A stretch of DNA of 64,000 bases from Portulaca oleracea (GCA_029582165.1 CM055892.1:13434754-13498753), one strand, 5' to 3'. Shown: positions 33,094 through 45,755, counted from the first letter of the stretch. Numbers and translations are program-made. Notes: generated by a model not told the origin, from the letters alone.

Positions 33094-33355
33094 ATCCTAC
33101 CGTGACATATTAATTGTCATTTTGTTGACTGTCGCGGTATCCAATGTCACTCTTTGATTGGTAAATTTCTATATAGTATTTTATTAACAATTACAATATC
33201 ATAATTTTAGGATAGTACTTTATTTAATGAATCTAATGATAATAATTTTACAAAAACAATTCATCGTATATATTGAAAATTTTGTAGTCAAAATAAAATT
33301 TTCAAAGTTTGATTATACAATTTTCAAAATTAAAATTAATATGGAACGGAGGGAA
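33094..33355. mobile_element. Stowaway-like MITE, copy D (diverged)
   Basis: Flanked by TA. The left end ATCCTACCGTGACATATTAA pairs with TTCCCTCCGTTCCATATTAA read from the right. It has the same internal AATGAATCTAATGATAATAA layout as copies A and B. Confidence 0.65.
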
Positions 33356-33844
33356 TAAAAAATAATTTAATATTTTTGAAAAAAACAGCATATATATGAA
33401 TTGGGCAAAAAGCATTTTTTTTTTGCAAAAAGCAATTAATATGGAACGATGGTCAATACTAATTGATGCAAAGTTCTTTGGAAAAAAAATCTGATTTGAT
33501 ATAAAATATATTTGATGAAAAAATATGAAAGAATTGATATTTGAGAAATCTTAAGAAGATTTTGGTGATAAAAAAATTTAAAAAGATTTCAATGGTTCAG
33601 ATTAAATCTTAATAGATTAACGGTTGATATTGATTGACTACCATAGTCGAAAAAAAAGTTTACTACCTTAAAATTTTCTAATATATTTTATGTTGACTAC
33701 ATTTGATTTTCCACCAAAATTTCCAAGAAAGGAAATTTAAAAAATAGATTCATAAAAAAGGAAATAAAAAATAGAAAAAGGAATCAAAAGGTTCAAGTAT
33801 GTGCTAACAAACCAGATAGAAAAATAGAAAAAGAAAAAAAAGAA

Positions 33845-34963
33845 CGGTTTTGCTAATTGTCGCCCTAGGGGCGATGGTTAAGAAAGAATCTTATCCACTT
33901 TATATTTTGTAGAGCTTATGTATATATGATAAAAGATTATCTTTTTAATAAAATATATTTATTATTTAATCAAATCTAAACAAATCTTATAATTACTTAA
34001 TAAATATTTTATCATTAATTTTATAATTATAGAATTGGAATAATACATAAAATTGATTATCTTCATTTTATAGGATTAACATATATGGAGTCCTAAATAT
34101 ATTGAAATACTGTGTGGAGAGAGTATCAACTCTTAATTGCATCCAAATATCGGTCAGCCAAACATTTGAATCAAATACAAGGTTATCCGTAACTAAAACA
34201 AGTTTAAATCTTCTTTTATATTGTCATTATAATTTCAATTTTTTAATCGTTTAAGTTTGCTAAATTACTGAAAGCGTGTTTAAAATTCCATAATGTATCA
34301 TGTATGTCTATTACCTAACCTTGAAAACTGATGAAAGAATCTGTTGACAATCACAATTCACAAGAGCAGAGCAGGGCATCTTCCATGCAAAGTAGAGCAG
34401 AGTATCTTGACTTTTGAAAATCATTTTAATTTCCCTTTTCTCAAAATAATTATATAGTTGCCCTTTCATAAGGCTTCCTTTGCTCCTCTTTACTCTCTTC
34501 AGTGGACATTGTTGTATGCAATAACGATAAGTGACTGAGAAGCCATGAATGCTAGTGAGACATGGTTGAAATGAATAGTAGAAAGAAAATGGCTGACAGA
34601 TGTACAATAGGAGCAAAAGAAAATGGGGGATTTGGGTGGTGGAGAGAGGAACAGTTGCATCTTTTACAATTGAGTGAGAGTAGAAACTGTAATTTGAATT
34701 TTTGGGGCGCTGAAACTGGGAGATTTGGGTAGCGAAAAGACTCAAAAGAGTAAGCAACGTTCTTATTTTTAATAGGAAGATTACTTCCTTTTTTAAATAA
34801 AGATAATAGAAATCTATAATTTGAAAGAATAATAGGAAGCTTACTTCCTTTTTTTAATATTTGGTATGTATCTAAAATTTCTTATATTGTGAATTAAAAA
34901 TAATATAAAGTGGATAAGATTCTTTCTTAACCATCGCCCCCAGGGCGACGATTAGCAAAACCG
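33845..34963. mobile_element. MULE-like element with ~62-bp TIRs
   Basis: Ends CGGTTTTGCTAATTGTCGCC and, read inward from the right, CGGTTTTGCTAATCGTCGCC. The arms stay paired through TTATCCACTTTATATT with about two mismatches. Flanking AAAAAAGAA and AAAAACGAA form a 9-bp TSD with one difference, as in Mutator insertions. The interior (34311-34757) is less AT-rich than its surroundings and may be captured gene sequence, but no family was recognised. Confidence 0.7.
34311..34757 (-). other. Open frame of 148 codons inside the MULE-like element
   Basis: The minus-strand frame is Ser/Phe/Tyr-rich, with no domain I can name. Its composition resembles a 5' UTR or first exon of a gene more than a transposase. 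A shorter overlapping frame (MSTEESKEEQRKPYERATI) starts at an ATG with a better context. It may be captured host DNA; a coding role is unsupported. Confidence 0.2.
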
Positions 34964-35144
34964 AAAAACGAATTAAAAGCTGGAGCCATACATAGAGTAG
35001 ATTGAACAAAAAAGGTAAAAAAAATCCAAAAGAATCTGAAGCCACAGTATCTATGTAGGAACTGTAGATTGCTATAGTAGGTGGATTTGTGCTTTTTATA
35101 GGTTATGGATTATGGATTACAGATTTACAAAAAAGTCTAAAATA

Positions 35145-35290
35145 TGTCTAACGGATATGGTTCATTCATTAAGGTGTCAATTTTAATTGTTAGCGTAGCC
35201 AACACATTCCAAGCTTCTTATAATTGATAATTAATAGTAACTGTCAAAAATAATTGGGATTAAAAATGATAATAAGTATTAATTTCATTA
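35145..35290. repeat. Inverted copy of the 3.42-kb repeat
   Basis: Reverse-complement match to 3420-3590 (AATTGTTAGCGTAGCCAACA and ATTCCAAGCTTCTTATAATT). See that entry. Confidence 0.55.
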
Positions 35291-36014
35291 GAAGCAACAT
35301 ATTTAAGCAGTGTCTTGCCCCAATATAAGTATCATCGCTCATTATTATATATTAAAATGAAATTAAATGATATAGTTGAATTCTTTAACTATAATACCAC
35401 ATATAAATCGCATAAAATTATAGTTTGATCCATTATTTTTTATATTCTAAAAAAATGGCTTAAAATAAGCTAGCTATGGAGTTGATTCAATTAAAATATC
35501 ATTTGTGTTCTTGGCGAACCATATGCATCCCAAGCTGTTTATAATTGATAATTAATACTTATTATTAGAAAAAATAGTGTTAAAAATCATAAGAAATACG
35601 AATTTGGTGAATGTGAAACACATAAAGAGTGCCTTGAGACAAGACTCATATTGTTACCCCTCATATTATTTATCATTTTAGGAAATTGTGCCGTCAAATT
35701 TTAAAAATTTTGACCTTAAGTTTCTCAATATATACAATGACTTGTTATATAATCACTACCATTATATTCATAATAAGAAATACTATCCCAAAAATATAAT
35801 ATTGCAATTTTTGAAAATATATTATGTGAGAAATCATCAATCAAAGTGTGACATTGTAACCGTAACAGTCAACTAAGAAACTAATACTATATGGAATGAA
35901 TAGAGTAGTTGGGATGGTATATGCTACACACGGGTTATGTTTTGTTAGAAATCTGAAATCTTATTATGTGAATATCAACTAAGTAAAAAAATATAATTAA
36001 AAGGAAAATATTTA

Positions 36015-36299
36015 CTCCCACCTTCCCATATTATTTGTCACATTAGACATAATTTCAAAAATTAAAAAAAACCACCTTTCAACACTAATTTAGTTCATTG
36101 GAAAAGTGAAACTATTGAATAAAATGGTAAATAAAAAATGAAAAGTTGAATAAAAAAGAAAAATGGAAGAAAAAGATGTAATTAATAAGGTTAATTTGAT
36201 AAATTTGTAATTAATGTGCTACTGGAATTATAAAGTGACAGATATTATGGGTGAAAAAGATAGTTAGTTAAAGTGACAGATAATATGGGAATGAGGGAG
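36015..36299. mobile_element. Stowaway-type MITE, copy E
   Basis: A 285-bp element between TA dinucleotides: CTCCCACCTTCCCATATTAT at the left, ATAATATGGGAATGAGGGAG at the right. The interior differs from copies A-D, so it belongs to another Stowaway subfamily. Confidence 0.85.
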
Positions 36300-36301
36300 T
36301 A

Positions 36302-37896
36302 TTTCTTTTCTACATATTGATTTCTTGGGTGATTGGATTTTGATATTCTCAACTTTGGGTAATCGAAAGATAATAATTCAATTCGTGGTTTATTTTTATA
36401 CACCCACGATCTCAAAAAAATAAAATTAATTTTGAAATTTCGTTTATTATTTCGGTTATTATTTTGGTTGTGGCGGGTTGTTGGTGGCGATGGTGGATGA
36501 CGCTGATAATAAGTGGCAGTTGGTGGTAGTAAAGAGGCAGAGAATGAATATGGGTGATGAAGAATTTAGAAGGAGAAAAGGAAAGTTAAAATTGAGCCAA
36601 AAAATGGATGGGGCAAGTAAAATGAGGATGACATACAAAATTTAGGGACGTTGTCAAGGAGAGGTAAGAGCTGACGCATCACACATGCGGGGCGGTCATT
36701 CTGCTGTAACCAGGGGGATTATCTAATCATTGATTTCAATATATTTGTTGGATTTAACAATAATTAAACAGATTGAAATTATGTCATGTAGCCACAAAAC
36801 ATTTAATTAAGCAGCTACTACTTGTAAGGCAATGTCCGTGTTCTATGTACAAAAGGCTAGAAACTTCTTAATATACGTAATGTCATACATCATTAGCACG
36901 TCATAAAAAAATAAATAATAGCAATTCAGGAAAAAAAAAAAGAAAAACCCTAGCTACACATGCAAAGCCTTTGTTTCCACAGTATTATGCATTATACATG
37001 GGGACAGTATCCTACGGTATAAGGAGCGGTGGCTGCCATATTATGATGACATAGTTGTATTATATATAATGAAGTCCTTGGATATGAGGAATGAATGAAG
37101 TATAAATAGTGGAAATAATATTATTTTAATAAATTGTTGGAGTATACTATTGGTAATGGTGTTCTTGAAATTAGAATATGCGGCGAAGAAGAAGTGGGGT
37201 AGAAGTAATAAAATAGTGTTAGATAAAAAGAAAAAAAAGGAAAAATCATAAAAAATATAATAATTAAGATTATGGGACCCATTTTTCTCTTGCTCTCTTT
37301 CTCTCTCCCCATTTCCTCCCTCTTCTCTCTCTTGTGTCCCTCATTAATCAAAGAATGAGGATGCATCCTTCTAAATTATTTCCCCCTCTTTTTTCCTTTA
37401 TTTTTTTTCTCTTTCCTCCGCCCTTTTGGGTAAAAGGATGCCAATAAACATAGCCTTAGATGTAAGGCGGACAAATGGTATATTCAGTTAAAAGAGAAGG
37501 AAAATTGGATTATAATAATCCTTATTTTAATTAATTATATTTTAGAAATTTCTATTTTTTTATCCTAAATTTTTAATAGTTCCAAAAAATTAAAATTATA
37601 TTTTAGTGTTACCAAATCTATTTTCACATTAAAACTTTTTTTTTCATTCACACCTTCAGAAAGATTATGAAGTGTAGTTACTAAAAGCATTTAAATTTTT
37701 TTTTCGAGAATCCGAGTAATTATAATGATTTTTTTAAAGAATAAAAGGGGAAAAGTCATACAAATGAGAAAACAATTGAAACTATTTGGGACAAACATTG
37801 TAAATTCACTAAAAATCATAGGGAGTGTTTTGCTCAGTTTTGAAGCAAACGTAAGTCAAAATCAATGATATTTAGGGTATACAGTCATGAATGATA
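36302..37896. other. Intergenic, nothing recognised
   Basis: Mixed AT-rich sequence. The GT-rich patch at 36465-36545 and the pyrimidine-rich patch at 37280-37430 are compositional. No gene or TE ends were found. Confidence 0.4.
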
Positions 37897-37916
37897 CACT
37901 ACTAGAAAACAGCTCA

Positions 37917-38325
37917 TTTCCCACTGAAAATTCAGTGGGAAATCGGCCACATTCGGTGGGAAATGGGCATTTCCCACCGTTTTCCCACCGAATGAAACAG
38001 TGGGTGAAAGTGAGGTAGGAAACTCCTATTTCCCACTGCGACAATTTTCAGTGGGAAATTTCCCACTGTTTACCCACCGTATGTACCCATACAGATCTGT
38101 GGGAAACTTTCCCACCGTATCCAATGTGGTGGGAAATTTCCCACTGAATCCAATTCGGTGGGAAATTTTCCAGTGCTTATGTCCGTGGGATATTTCCCAC
38201 CAAATCCACTTCGGTGGGAAATTTCCCACTATAATGTTCGTGGTCACTTCAGTGGGAAATTTGCCCTCTATATATAATAAATTGTTAATTTCCCACTACA
38301 TTCATATAGGTGGGAAATAGTGACA
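37917..38325. repeat. CACTA left subterminal repeat array
   Basis: About 19 exact copies of the 8-mer TTTCCCAC in either orientation. In this superfamily such motifs bind the TnpA-like protein. The open frames across this stretch are by-products of the repeat. Confidence 0.9.
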
Positions 38326-38639
38326 TCATAAAAATCATATTTCAAACCTTAAACAATTAAATGTATTAATTTATAAAAATACATACATATACACCTAGAA
38401 AAGCATATGTTCACCATAAATATCAATGGTACGCACTTTTAGCAAAAAACCATCTCTGAGATACATATTCATTGATTCTTATTTGTACAAGAAAAATCAA
38501 GTCTAAGTCAGAAATCATGCATTAAGCCATAAATAAAAGCAAAATAAGCCCAAGTCATAGATAGGCCATACAACACATTCTACTAGTGTCAATCACAATA
38601 GTAACAAAATACATCGAGTAAATATGTCCATTAACCTTG

Positions 38640-39165
38640 TCAAAGAAACCGTTGAATGTCACTCATGCGAGCCCACATCATGTTCTCCATCATCCTCACC
38701 CTCGCTAATTGTTGGCAAGTATCACGTTTCGTTTGAACTTTTCTAAAAGTGCCCTTTAATGACTCCCGACCACGATATTCAAATCTTTCTCTGATAGCTC
38801 TGTCATCATGATCCTCCCACCAATAGAATTTCTATAGAATTTCTATACAAGATTATTTACACATGTAAACACTATAAGTTATCAAGTTAGAATCATAAAT
38901 TGGTTAAGAAATACATAAATATGTATGAAACACTTGCTTTGAATTCATCGAAGCACATATCACGAATCCCTCGAGGAACCTTACCCCATGAAGGATAGAC
39001 GCCCTCAAACTTTCCACGATATATATCAATGATTTTTCGAACTATTTCATGGGTACACCCCTCTAATAAATTCACGGGTACACCCTTTACGACTTGGAAT
39101 GAGCCGGTTAGCCATCCATTTACGATGTGCGGGGATTTCCATGTCCTGTGTCATATATATAATCA
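38640..39165 (-). pseudogene. En/Spm-type transposase-associated fragment (Transposase_24-like)
   Basis: One exon-like block (about 39162-38938) contains GKFEGVYPSWGKVPRGIRDM and ends DEFK. A second (38831-38640) reads KFYWWEDHDDRAIRERFEYR and on to a TGA stop at 38640. A GC-AG intron (GCAAGT...CTATAG) would join them in frame. The two blocks match the usual order of Transposase_24-type proteins in plant CACTA elements. Just upstream a different frame shows HRKWMANRLI, like a transposase-associated N-terminal domain, so there has been a frameshift or deletion. The main TNP2 transposase is missing. Confidence 0.65.
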
Positions 39166-40171
39166 ATTCCTAACTAGTTATATGCAAACAAAGTACAAGG
39201 AGTAATTAAAAAATCAAATTGAAACATATAACATGTTTGATACAAAACGATGACCAACGCAAATTGTGCAAGAAATCATCCAAAAGCAAACCACATCTCT
39301 AATCTAACATCCAAAGTTCCTAACTATTATTAATATATAGAGGATGAAAGAGAAAATTACCAAATCAAAGTTGTCTCAAACACCACTTGATGATGTCTCC
39401 AGAAATCCCAAACTCCAAAATGTGTCTAACACTCCAAAAGTCCAACCTAAATCCAACAAAATATAGTTTTTAAATACTAATTTTTTTGCCCTTCCTTCCA
39501 AAATCTTCATTTTAATTGATCACACCATTAATTCACAAAATCTTCCAACGCTAGACCCTTGCTTGAATTTGTGGAGACAAAAATACTTCAATTAAATTAA
39601 TCTTTACATCCAAAAATAGTCCATGGCATTCGAAGTAGAGCAGCAGGTGAATAAATAAACTTTTCTTTAACACCAACAACAATTATACATTGACTTCATT
39701 CAAACTTAACGTACATACACAAATAACACAATATTGTCCACTCTTGATTCCACTTTGATCAAACACATAATAATTTTTACTTTTCAAAGCTAAAATACAT
39801 TTTTAATAAATTGAAATTTTTTTAGCTCGGTTTCCCAAAAAGAGAGAGGGAGATGAAACTTTTCTTCAATTACAAAAATGAAACACAAAATTATTGCATT
39901 TTTATGGGGTTATTTTCTTTTACAGAAATAAATTACAAAATTCACATTATTAACAAGAACAAAAGGAAACTGAGATTATTATTGTGAAGCTTGCTTTATT
40001 ATGGCGAAAGTGATTGTAATTTCCAACCATTTTTCACACCTAAAATTAAAAAAATAGTTGGAAAATTAGGAAAAATGAAATGGTTATTAAAATGGTTGGT
40101 TTTTCCAACGGTTTTAAATTGGTTGGAAAAAGTGGTCGGTAATAGACACAGTAGTGATAAACATACTTTGA

Positions 40172-40300
40172 TCAAAATGGCTTGCTTGATGATCATGTGA
40201 TGATCATGTGAGGCAATTGCTAATAAACAGTAACAAATGTCAATTTTGTAATGTGATGATCACCTGATCATCAAGCAAGCTATCTTGGTCAAAGCCAGTT
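40172..40300. repeat. Imperfect hairpin around TTGATGATCA
   Basis: TTGATCAAAATGGCTTGCTT (40170-) and its near complement near 40270-40300 form arms of about 35 bp, with an internal tandem ATGATCATGTG duplication. It lies just right of the CACTA element. Origin unknown. Confidence 0.5.
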
Positions 40301-40844
40301 TATTAGCAATTTGGTAATGATCATTTTACTGCAATGAACATCAAAGTCAGATTATTGTTGTGAAGCTATTTTGATCAAATAACTTGCTTGTCATATGTTG
40401 CCCAAACAATAATTTATTGTTCGCTCAAAAAATGACTTTGATCAAATTATTATTTATTAGCTCACTACTCAATTATCTGCTCATGATGTTCATTACAAAA
40501 TTCACATGATGCCTGAACTAATGAATGCAAAAGCAGAGTAGATGGAAGAGAAACAGGGGTTTACCTGTAACAGTGATTTCACTGTCAGGTGAATCCTCTC
40601 ATTCACTAACACAAGCAGCGTTTTCGTTACACTTTCCGTCACCGTCTTCACCAATCCAAGCAAAATTAATCATGAGGTTGACTAATATACCACCAAAATA
40701 CAATTTTGATTTTTCGGGACCACTAGAATACAAAAGAAAGTAGGAATTATTAGAATACAATTGGTCAATGTAGGGATTACTAGAATCCAATTTTCCTAAA
40801 GAGAAAAACTTGTTTATTAAGTGATGTTTTTTCAACCCCAAGCT
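40301..40844. other. Intergenic; doubtful exon-like stretch
   Basis: On the minus strand about 40575-40670 reads GEDGDGKCNENAACVSE before a stop. It resembles a Cys-rich extracellular domain piece, but is too short to assign. Confidence 0.25.
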
Positions 40845-40975
40845 ATAGTTATTAAAATCCCGATCTAGATCTACGATCCTACGATTTTACGATCCAAAAA
40901 TCCTTCATACGACTCTAGGATCATACACTCTGATCCACGATCCTGCGTGGCTCTAAAAATGTTGGTGCGCAATAT
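40845..40975. mobile_element. hAT end fragment, GATCGTA-rich
   Basis: CTATAGTTATTAAAATCCCG followed by CTACGATCCTACGATTTTAC resembles the terminal region of the hAT at 42864-44426. No opposite end was found, so this is a truncated copy. Confidence 0.5.
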
Positions 40976-41848
40976 TGTTTTACAAAAAAAATTAGTTATA
41001 ACAATAAAAATTTTATATGAAAGTTATCCACTTAAATACAATTTAAGATATTCCTTCATTGTAGGAATACTTGTTAGGATTTTGACTATTAGAGAAGCTT
41101 TAATTTATTGATTTGCCTCATATATATTAGTGTAAAACCCTTAATTTTTTGAATGTGTTTACTATTACGTCGTTAGCTTGTTATTTTTATTCTGTTTATT
41201 TATGCAAATTTATTTATTAATATTTGAGCTCAAAGGACAGTTGAGAGACTAACAAGGATATTTTGGTAATTTTATGTGATTAACTAGTATCTACCTTTAT
41301 TATTTTATGTGTGTTAATCATCAATTCTGGTGTTAATTATTTTAAGAATTTTGGAAATTAATACTACTCTAATTACTATTATTTTCAACAGAGTTTTCTA
41401 TTAGTTTATACTTTTCCTAGCTAAAATAAGTATGAGTAAATACCGTATGAACTCCCAAAAATCCTAATTATCAAACCCTAACTCACTCTAATTCATTTTT
41501 CCTCCCATACTCTCCCATGCCACCCCTCCTCCCCTTGCCGTTACCACTTTTGACTGCCACCCTAAACTGTCGTCGGCCGCCTGAAAACACACCCTAGTAT
41601 TCCCACCATCAACTCCCACCCTTATTCAATCTATCCTTCTCTCTCTTTTGATTCTCTCACTCAAGTCCTCTGCAGCCAGCACAACCACCAGCGTCGTTCC
41701 TAGACATCTCCATACGTCACTCAATGTTTAGCGGCAAATATACCTGATGTTTGTCATTCTCTCTCAAGGAGTTGAGGCTTCCAAACCTAAAAGCCTATCG
41801 AGCTTTCACCAACTAGGTTGAGTTTTCAAGGTTTTGAGAATCAAAGAT
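40976..41848. other. Intergenic left of the solo LTR
   Basis: AT-rich, then (41450-41800) a C-rich stretch resembling retrotransposon leader or LTR sequence (CCACCCCTCCTCCCC). No gene. Confidence 0.35.
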
Positions 41849-42863
41849 GTGACGCCCCGACTTGTAATCAGGGGATTATCAATATTTTAGCTTAATTAAC
41901 CTTATATTAGCGGAAGCGTAAAAGTCAAGAGCGTTACCGCCGCTCTTCCAATAGTTGAAAAGCAACACTTTTTTTTTATAAGGAGATAAAAACATGAAAT
42001 AAAGTATTTATAAAATAATACTACTTAAGAGAAAATACGATGAAATATCCATTTAAAAGAGAAAGTGAAAAAAAATGATAACAAATAAACTATTGTCTTG
42101 GTGAGCCAACTATTAAAATTCAAAAACCAAACTGAAAAACTTTAGCTATGTAGCGGTCTAATCTGCTACACGTTTGTCGTTGCCCCCAAATCTGCCCAAA
42201 ACTCTTGTTGCCACCTAAAAACAAAAACATTGAAAAACACAAGGAAAAAAATGAGACAGAACCCAGTATAACCGACACTGTAGCGTAAAACATTTTGAAA
42301 AATATTTTATTGGGGCGCCATTTAAAATTCATTTTATTTGCAAACAGAGAGAAGGGGAGAGACGTTAAAAATAGTTATTTAATTATTATCTGAGTGGAAC
42401 CCTAGATTGGTTTTAACCAATCTTAATGATATGATATGTCTGGAAGGTGACCCTAGGATCCTGTCCTTATCTATGCGCATAGCTGGGCCGGTCACCAACC
42501 CAGGCTCTGGTACCAGGAGTGCTGATAAGCGTCCACTATTAATGATAAAACATACTAAAATCACGTAAATAATTTGTATATAACTTAAAATAATTAATGA
42601 AAATTAAACGCCATTTTTGAAGGTACAGTCATCGAATTATACCTGTCACTTCCCGTTTTTGGATCCGAACGAAGAATCAATTATACTTGAAAATTTACTC
42701 CAACTTGATACATCAATATACATGTACAAAATTATAGTTAAAATGTAATTCGTAAATATGTGTATTAAAATAGTAATCATTATGGTGAAGATATAAATAA
42801 TTGAGCAAAGAAATTTACCCAAAAGCTTTATGGGCTGACTGGAAATTTCAAATGGGCTTGAAA

Positions 42864-44426
42864 CAAGGTTGTCAGGATCGGGATTCTAAGCAGGATCGAT
42901 GAGGGTTTCTGAGGATCGGATCGTAGGATCGGATCGAGGATCGTAAGAGTCTACGTACAAGGCTATTTTACCATCTGTAAATTCATTTTCACTTGTAAAA
43001 AGGTCTAAATCAACATAATTCAAGGAGATTTATCAATATATGACCATTCATTAAGCATCGTAAGCATCGATCCCTTACGTTGGGTACTCCTGAAAGTCCT
43101 GATCATTACATGGTACTTAGTTTACCAAACTACATTAATTAAAGTTTCAAATTAGATAACAATGTCCCAAACACAAACTAAAATATGTCTTAATTACTTA
43201 AACATCATGTAGAGATGACCATAATACTAAATTTCTATGCTAGGTGACCACCACAATCATCTGAATTGTAGCCATATCCTATATAACCAAACAAAAATAC
43301 ACATCACAGATTCAAAATTCACAAAGCAAGTCAAGAGAAAATCAATGAATATGGAAAAGAACAAAGAAAAAATAGTAAGTTGTAAACATAAATAGTATTT
43401 CACATTTCACATTATTAATTAGCTAAATAATCTAATTATCTAAAACAAAACAGCTCACAACACTTCACAGTAAAACACACACAAATCACACTCAATCCAA
43501 ATCAGTAAATCAATCTAATTATCTAACTTGTACAAAGCACACTTCACAGTTCACAACACTAACAATACCAAATCAGTAAATCTGTAAATCACAATTACAA
43601 ATTCACAGTAAAACACACACAAATCACAAATTACAAATTGGTTCATGGTTCTTCCAAACATTCAACTTGCATACAACAAAAATCACATATTCACAAATCA
43701 CAATAACAATCTAATTACCAAGTAATTATATTAATTACCAAGTCTTGCTGTTGCACTCTTGGCCTGTTGAATGTTGATGCGTGATGGACAGTTGTTGGGT
43801 CTGCTGGCTGCTACCCGCCGCTAGCCGCTAGCTCTGCCGTGCCGGCTTCTTTGAGTGGCCGTGTGGGTAGGTCAGTAGGTGGGGGCGTGGGGTACTACTG
43901 TACTAGAATAGGAGAGGGAACCAAGTGAATGGGTGGATGCTTTCAGTTCGAACCAGTAAACCACAGAGAGGGAAGTGAATGGGTGAGTGCTTGGGTGGGT
44001 GACCAAGTGAATCGTGAATGGGTGCTGCCTCCAATTCAAAATTAACCTAACCATTAGAATCAAGCAACCTTTTGAATCTAATTTTATTTTATTTTATTTT
44101 ATTTTATTAAGTCATAAGTGATTACGTGTTGGTGTTGACCATGGGTATAGGCCTATTGGGTTACTGAAGTAGCTGGCCTGTTTTGTTTGTAAACCAAAAC
44201 CCTATATCAGCCCAAATACTAACTCAAGTAACAATTTTTACAAGGCAAAAACAGGATCGGTAAACTCGTGTAGGATCGTACGATCCTACGAGTTTATACG
44301 ATCCTACATCGATCCTGGTACGAGTCTGCTCACCGTTCGATCCTAGTACGATCCGGATCGTTTGGGTAAAGTTGGATCGTAGGATCGTACGATCCTACGA
44401 GTCAACTCGCGATTTTGACAACCATG
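42864..44426. mobile_element. Non-autonomous hAT element, TSD GCTTGAAA
   Basis: The 8-bp repeats GCTTGAAA (42856-42863 and 44427-44434) flank the ends CAAGGTTGTCAGGATCGGG and, read inward from the right, CATGGTTGTCAAAATCGCG. Both subterminal regions are dense in GGATCGTA/TACGATCC, including GGATCGTACGATCC palindromes. The interior is rich in CACAAATCACA words with no transposase. It sits in the Gypsy solo LTR, so it is younger than that LTR. Confidence 0.88.
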
Positions 44427-45113
44427 GCTTGAAATAAAGTTAAATAATGGATGTTTTAAAAACCCATTTCTCTTCTTCCTTAATTGGTTTCCACGCAGAA
44501 ACAGAGAAAGGTATGGAGGAAAAGAGATGGGGGAAAATGGAAAGGTATAGAGGAAAAGAGATGGGGGAAAATGGAGGAGGCGGATGGCTGAGGCTGATCT
44601 GGGCGGTGGGAGGTGGCGTTGACCGCTGGTCACGCCGGCGACGGAGGGAGCCACAACCACCATGGAGGTGGTCGACGCTGGGTTCGGGTCGAAGACAGGG
44701 GCGAAAAGCGGTGGTTTCTGGGGCGGTTTTGAGCGGTGGTAGTGGTGTTTTCTGGCGAGATTTGGTCTGAAAAAGGTAAATGATAGTTTCCTAATTGATG
44801 AATTCTAGTTATGGTGTTGATTTTGGTTTGATTTTTGGGATGGTAATTGGTTGGGATTTGAGATGGATATGGTGAACTAAGATTTGGTTTTGGGTGGTGG
44901 TGGTGAACCTGATTGTTGGTGGTGCTCGGCGGTTGCAGTGGTGGCTGAAGGTGGTGTGGTGGCTTCTGATGAAGGTGATGGTGGTGGGTTGTGGCGGAAG
45001 AGGGGACCCAAGAAGAAGAAGGTGATGGTGATGTGGAAGATGAAGAAGAAGGTAATGGTGTTTTGATTTGTAGAAGATGATGGTGACTTAAACTCATTTG
45101 TTTGGGTATTTAT

Positions 45114-45588
45114 TGTTAAAATAAATCATCCCCCACTTCTTCAAGGAGAATTATCTAGAAAATAATATCTAGAAAAAATACTAGAAGCAAGATATAGTTA
45201 GAGAAAAATCTAGACAAAGTAATATCTAGATATATGTATAAGTGATATCTAGATATTTACCTAGATAATTCTAGTGCCTTAGTAATTACCTAAGATATTA
45301 GTAGTAATATCTAGAATGTCATTAGGGTAATGACATGTGGCTTAATATCCACCACACATTAAGGAGGTGGAACAAGTATAAATATAAGTTTAGGCTACTT
45401 ATGTAAGCATACAATAATAGTGAGGCATTCCACAAAGTTGAGAGCTAGAGAGGTCTCCTTGAGAGCAAGTGAGGTATCCCACACATCCTTGAGTGTTTGT
45501 GTGATCTTGTGGAAATTGCTCTTGTATATCTTGAAAGTGATAATAAGAGGTATCATTTTCAAGTATACCTTAAGCTCCCTTCTCAACA
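45114..45588 (+). repeat. 5' LTR of the chimeric Copia
   Basis: 475 bp, TGTTAAAATAAATC...CCCTTCTCAACA. A TATA-like TATAAATATAAG lies near 45376. It contains many AATATCTAGA/TCTAGATAT words. Confidence 0.95.
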
Positions 45589-45590
45589 TT

Positions 45591-45606
45591 TGGTATCAGA
45601 GCCAGG
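45591..45606 (+). other. Primer binding site (initiator Met-tRNA type)
   Basis: TGGTATCAGAGCCAGG starts two bases after the 5' LTR, the standard Copia minus-strand primer site. Confidence 0.92.
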
Positions 45607-45755
45607 TTGCAAGGGCCTTCTTGAGCTAGCATTCTTTGTGAGCTCACGGTCGGGGACCGAAGCATAGGAGAGACTCTGCCGGTTCAAGGGTTGAGATAGT
45701 TGTTGGTCTGGGACCACAAGTTCTTGGTTAAGTGCGGGGCGCTTACCAAGTTAGT

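Larger units (their letters stand above)
37897..40156 (-). mobile_element. CACTA (En/Spm) element, TSD ATA
   Basis: The left end is CACTACTAGAAAAC, the right end (read inward) CACTACTGTGTC, with the 3-bp TSD ATA on both sides (37894-37896 and 40157-40159). Left subterminal DNA (37917-38320) is packed with about 19 TTTCCCAC/GTGGGAAA words, several as GTGGGAAATTTCCCAC. Right subterminal DNA (40020-40140) uses a related but different word, GTTGGAAAAA/CCAACC. Inside, transposase-like exons lie on the minus strand. At 2.26 kb it is a deleted, non-autonomous copy. Confidence 0.92.

Noticed and set aside
38000..38320. Overlapping open frames on both strands at the left CACTA end
   Set aside because: They arise from the TTTCCCAC/GTGGGAAA array and have no start context or homology.
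40575..40680. Minus-strand peptide GEDGDGKCNENAACVSE
   Set aside because: Looks like a Cys-rich domain piece, but it is about 30 codons, ends in a stop and has no supporting context.
44447..45097. Long open frames rich in His/Pro or Gly/Trp
   Set aside because: Low-complexity GGTGGT/CACCAC DNA inside a Gypsy solo LTR; no domain.
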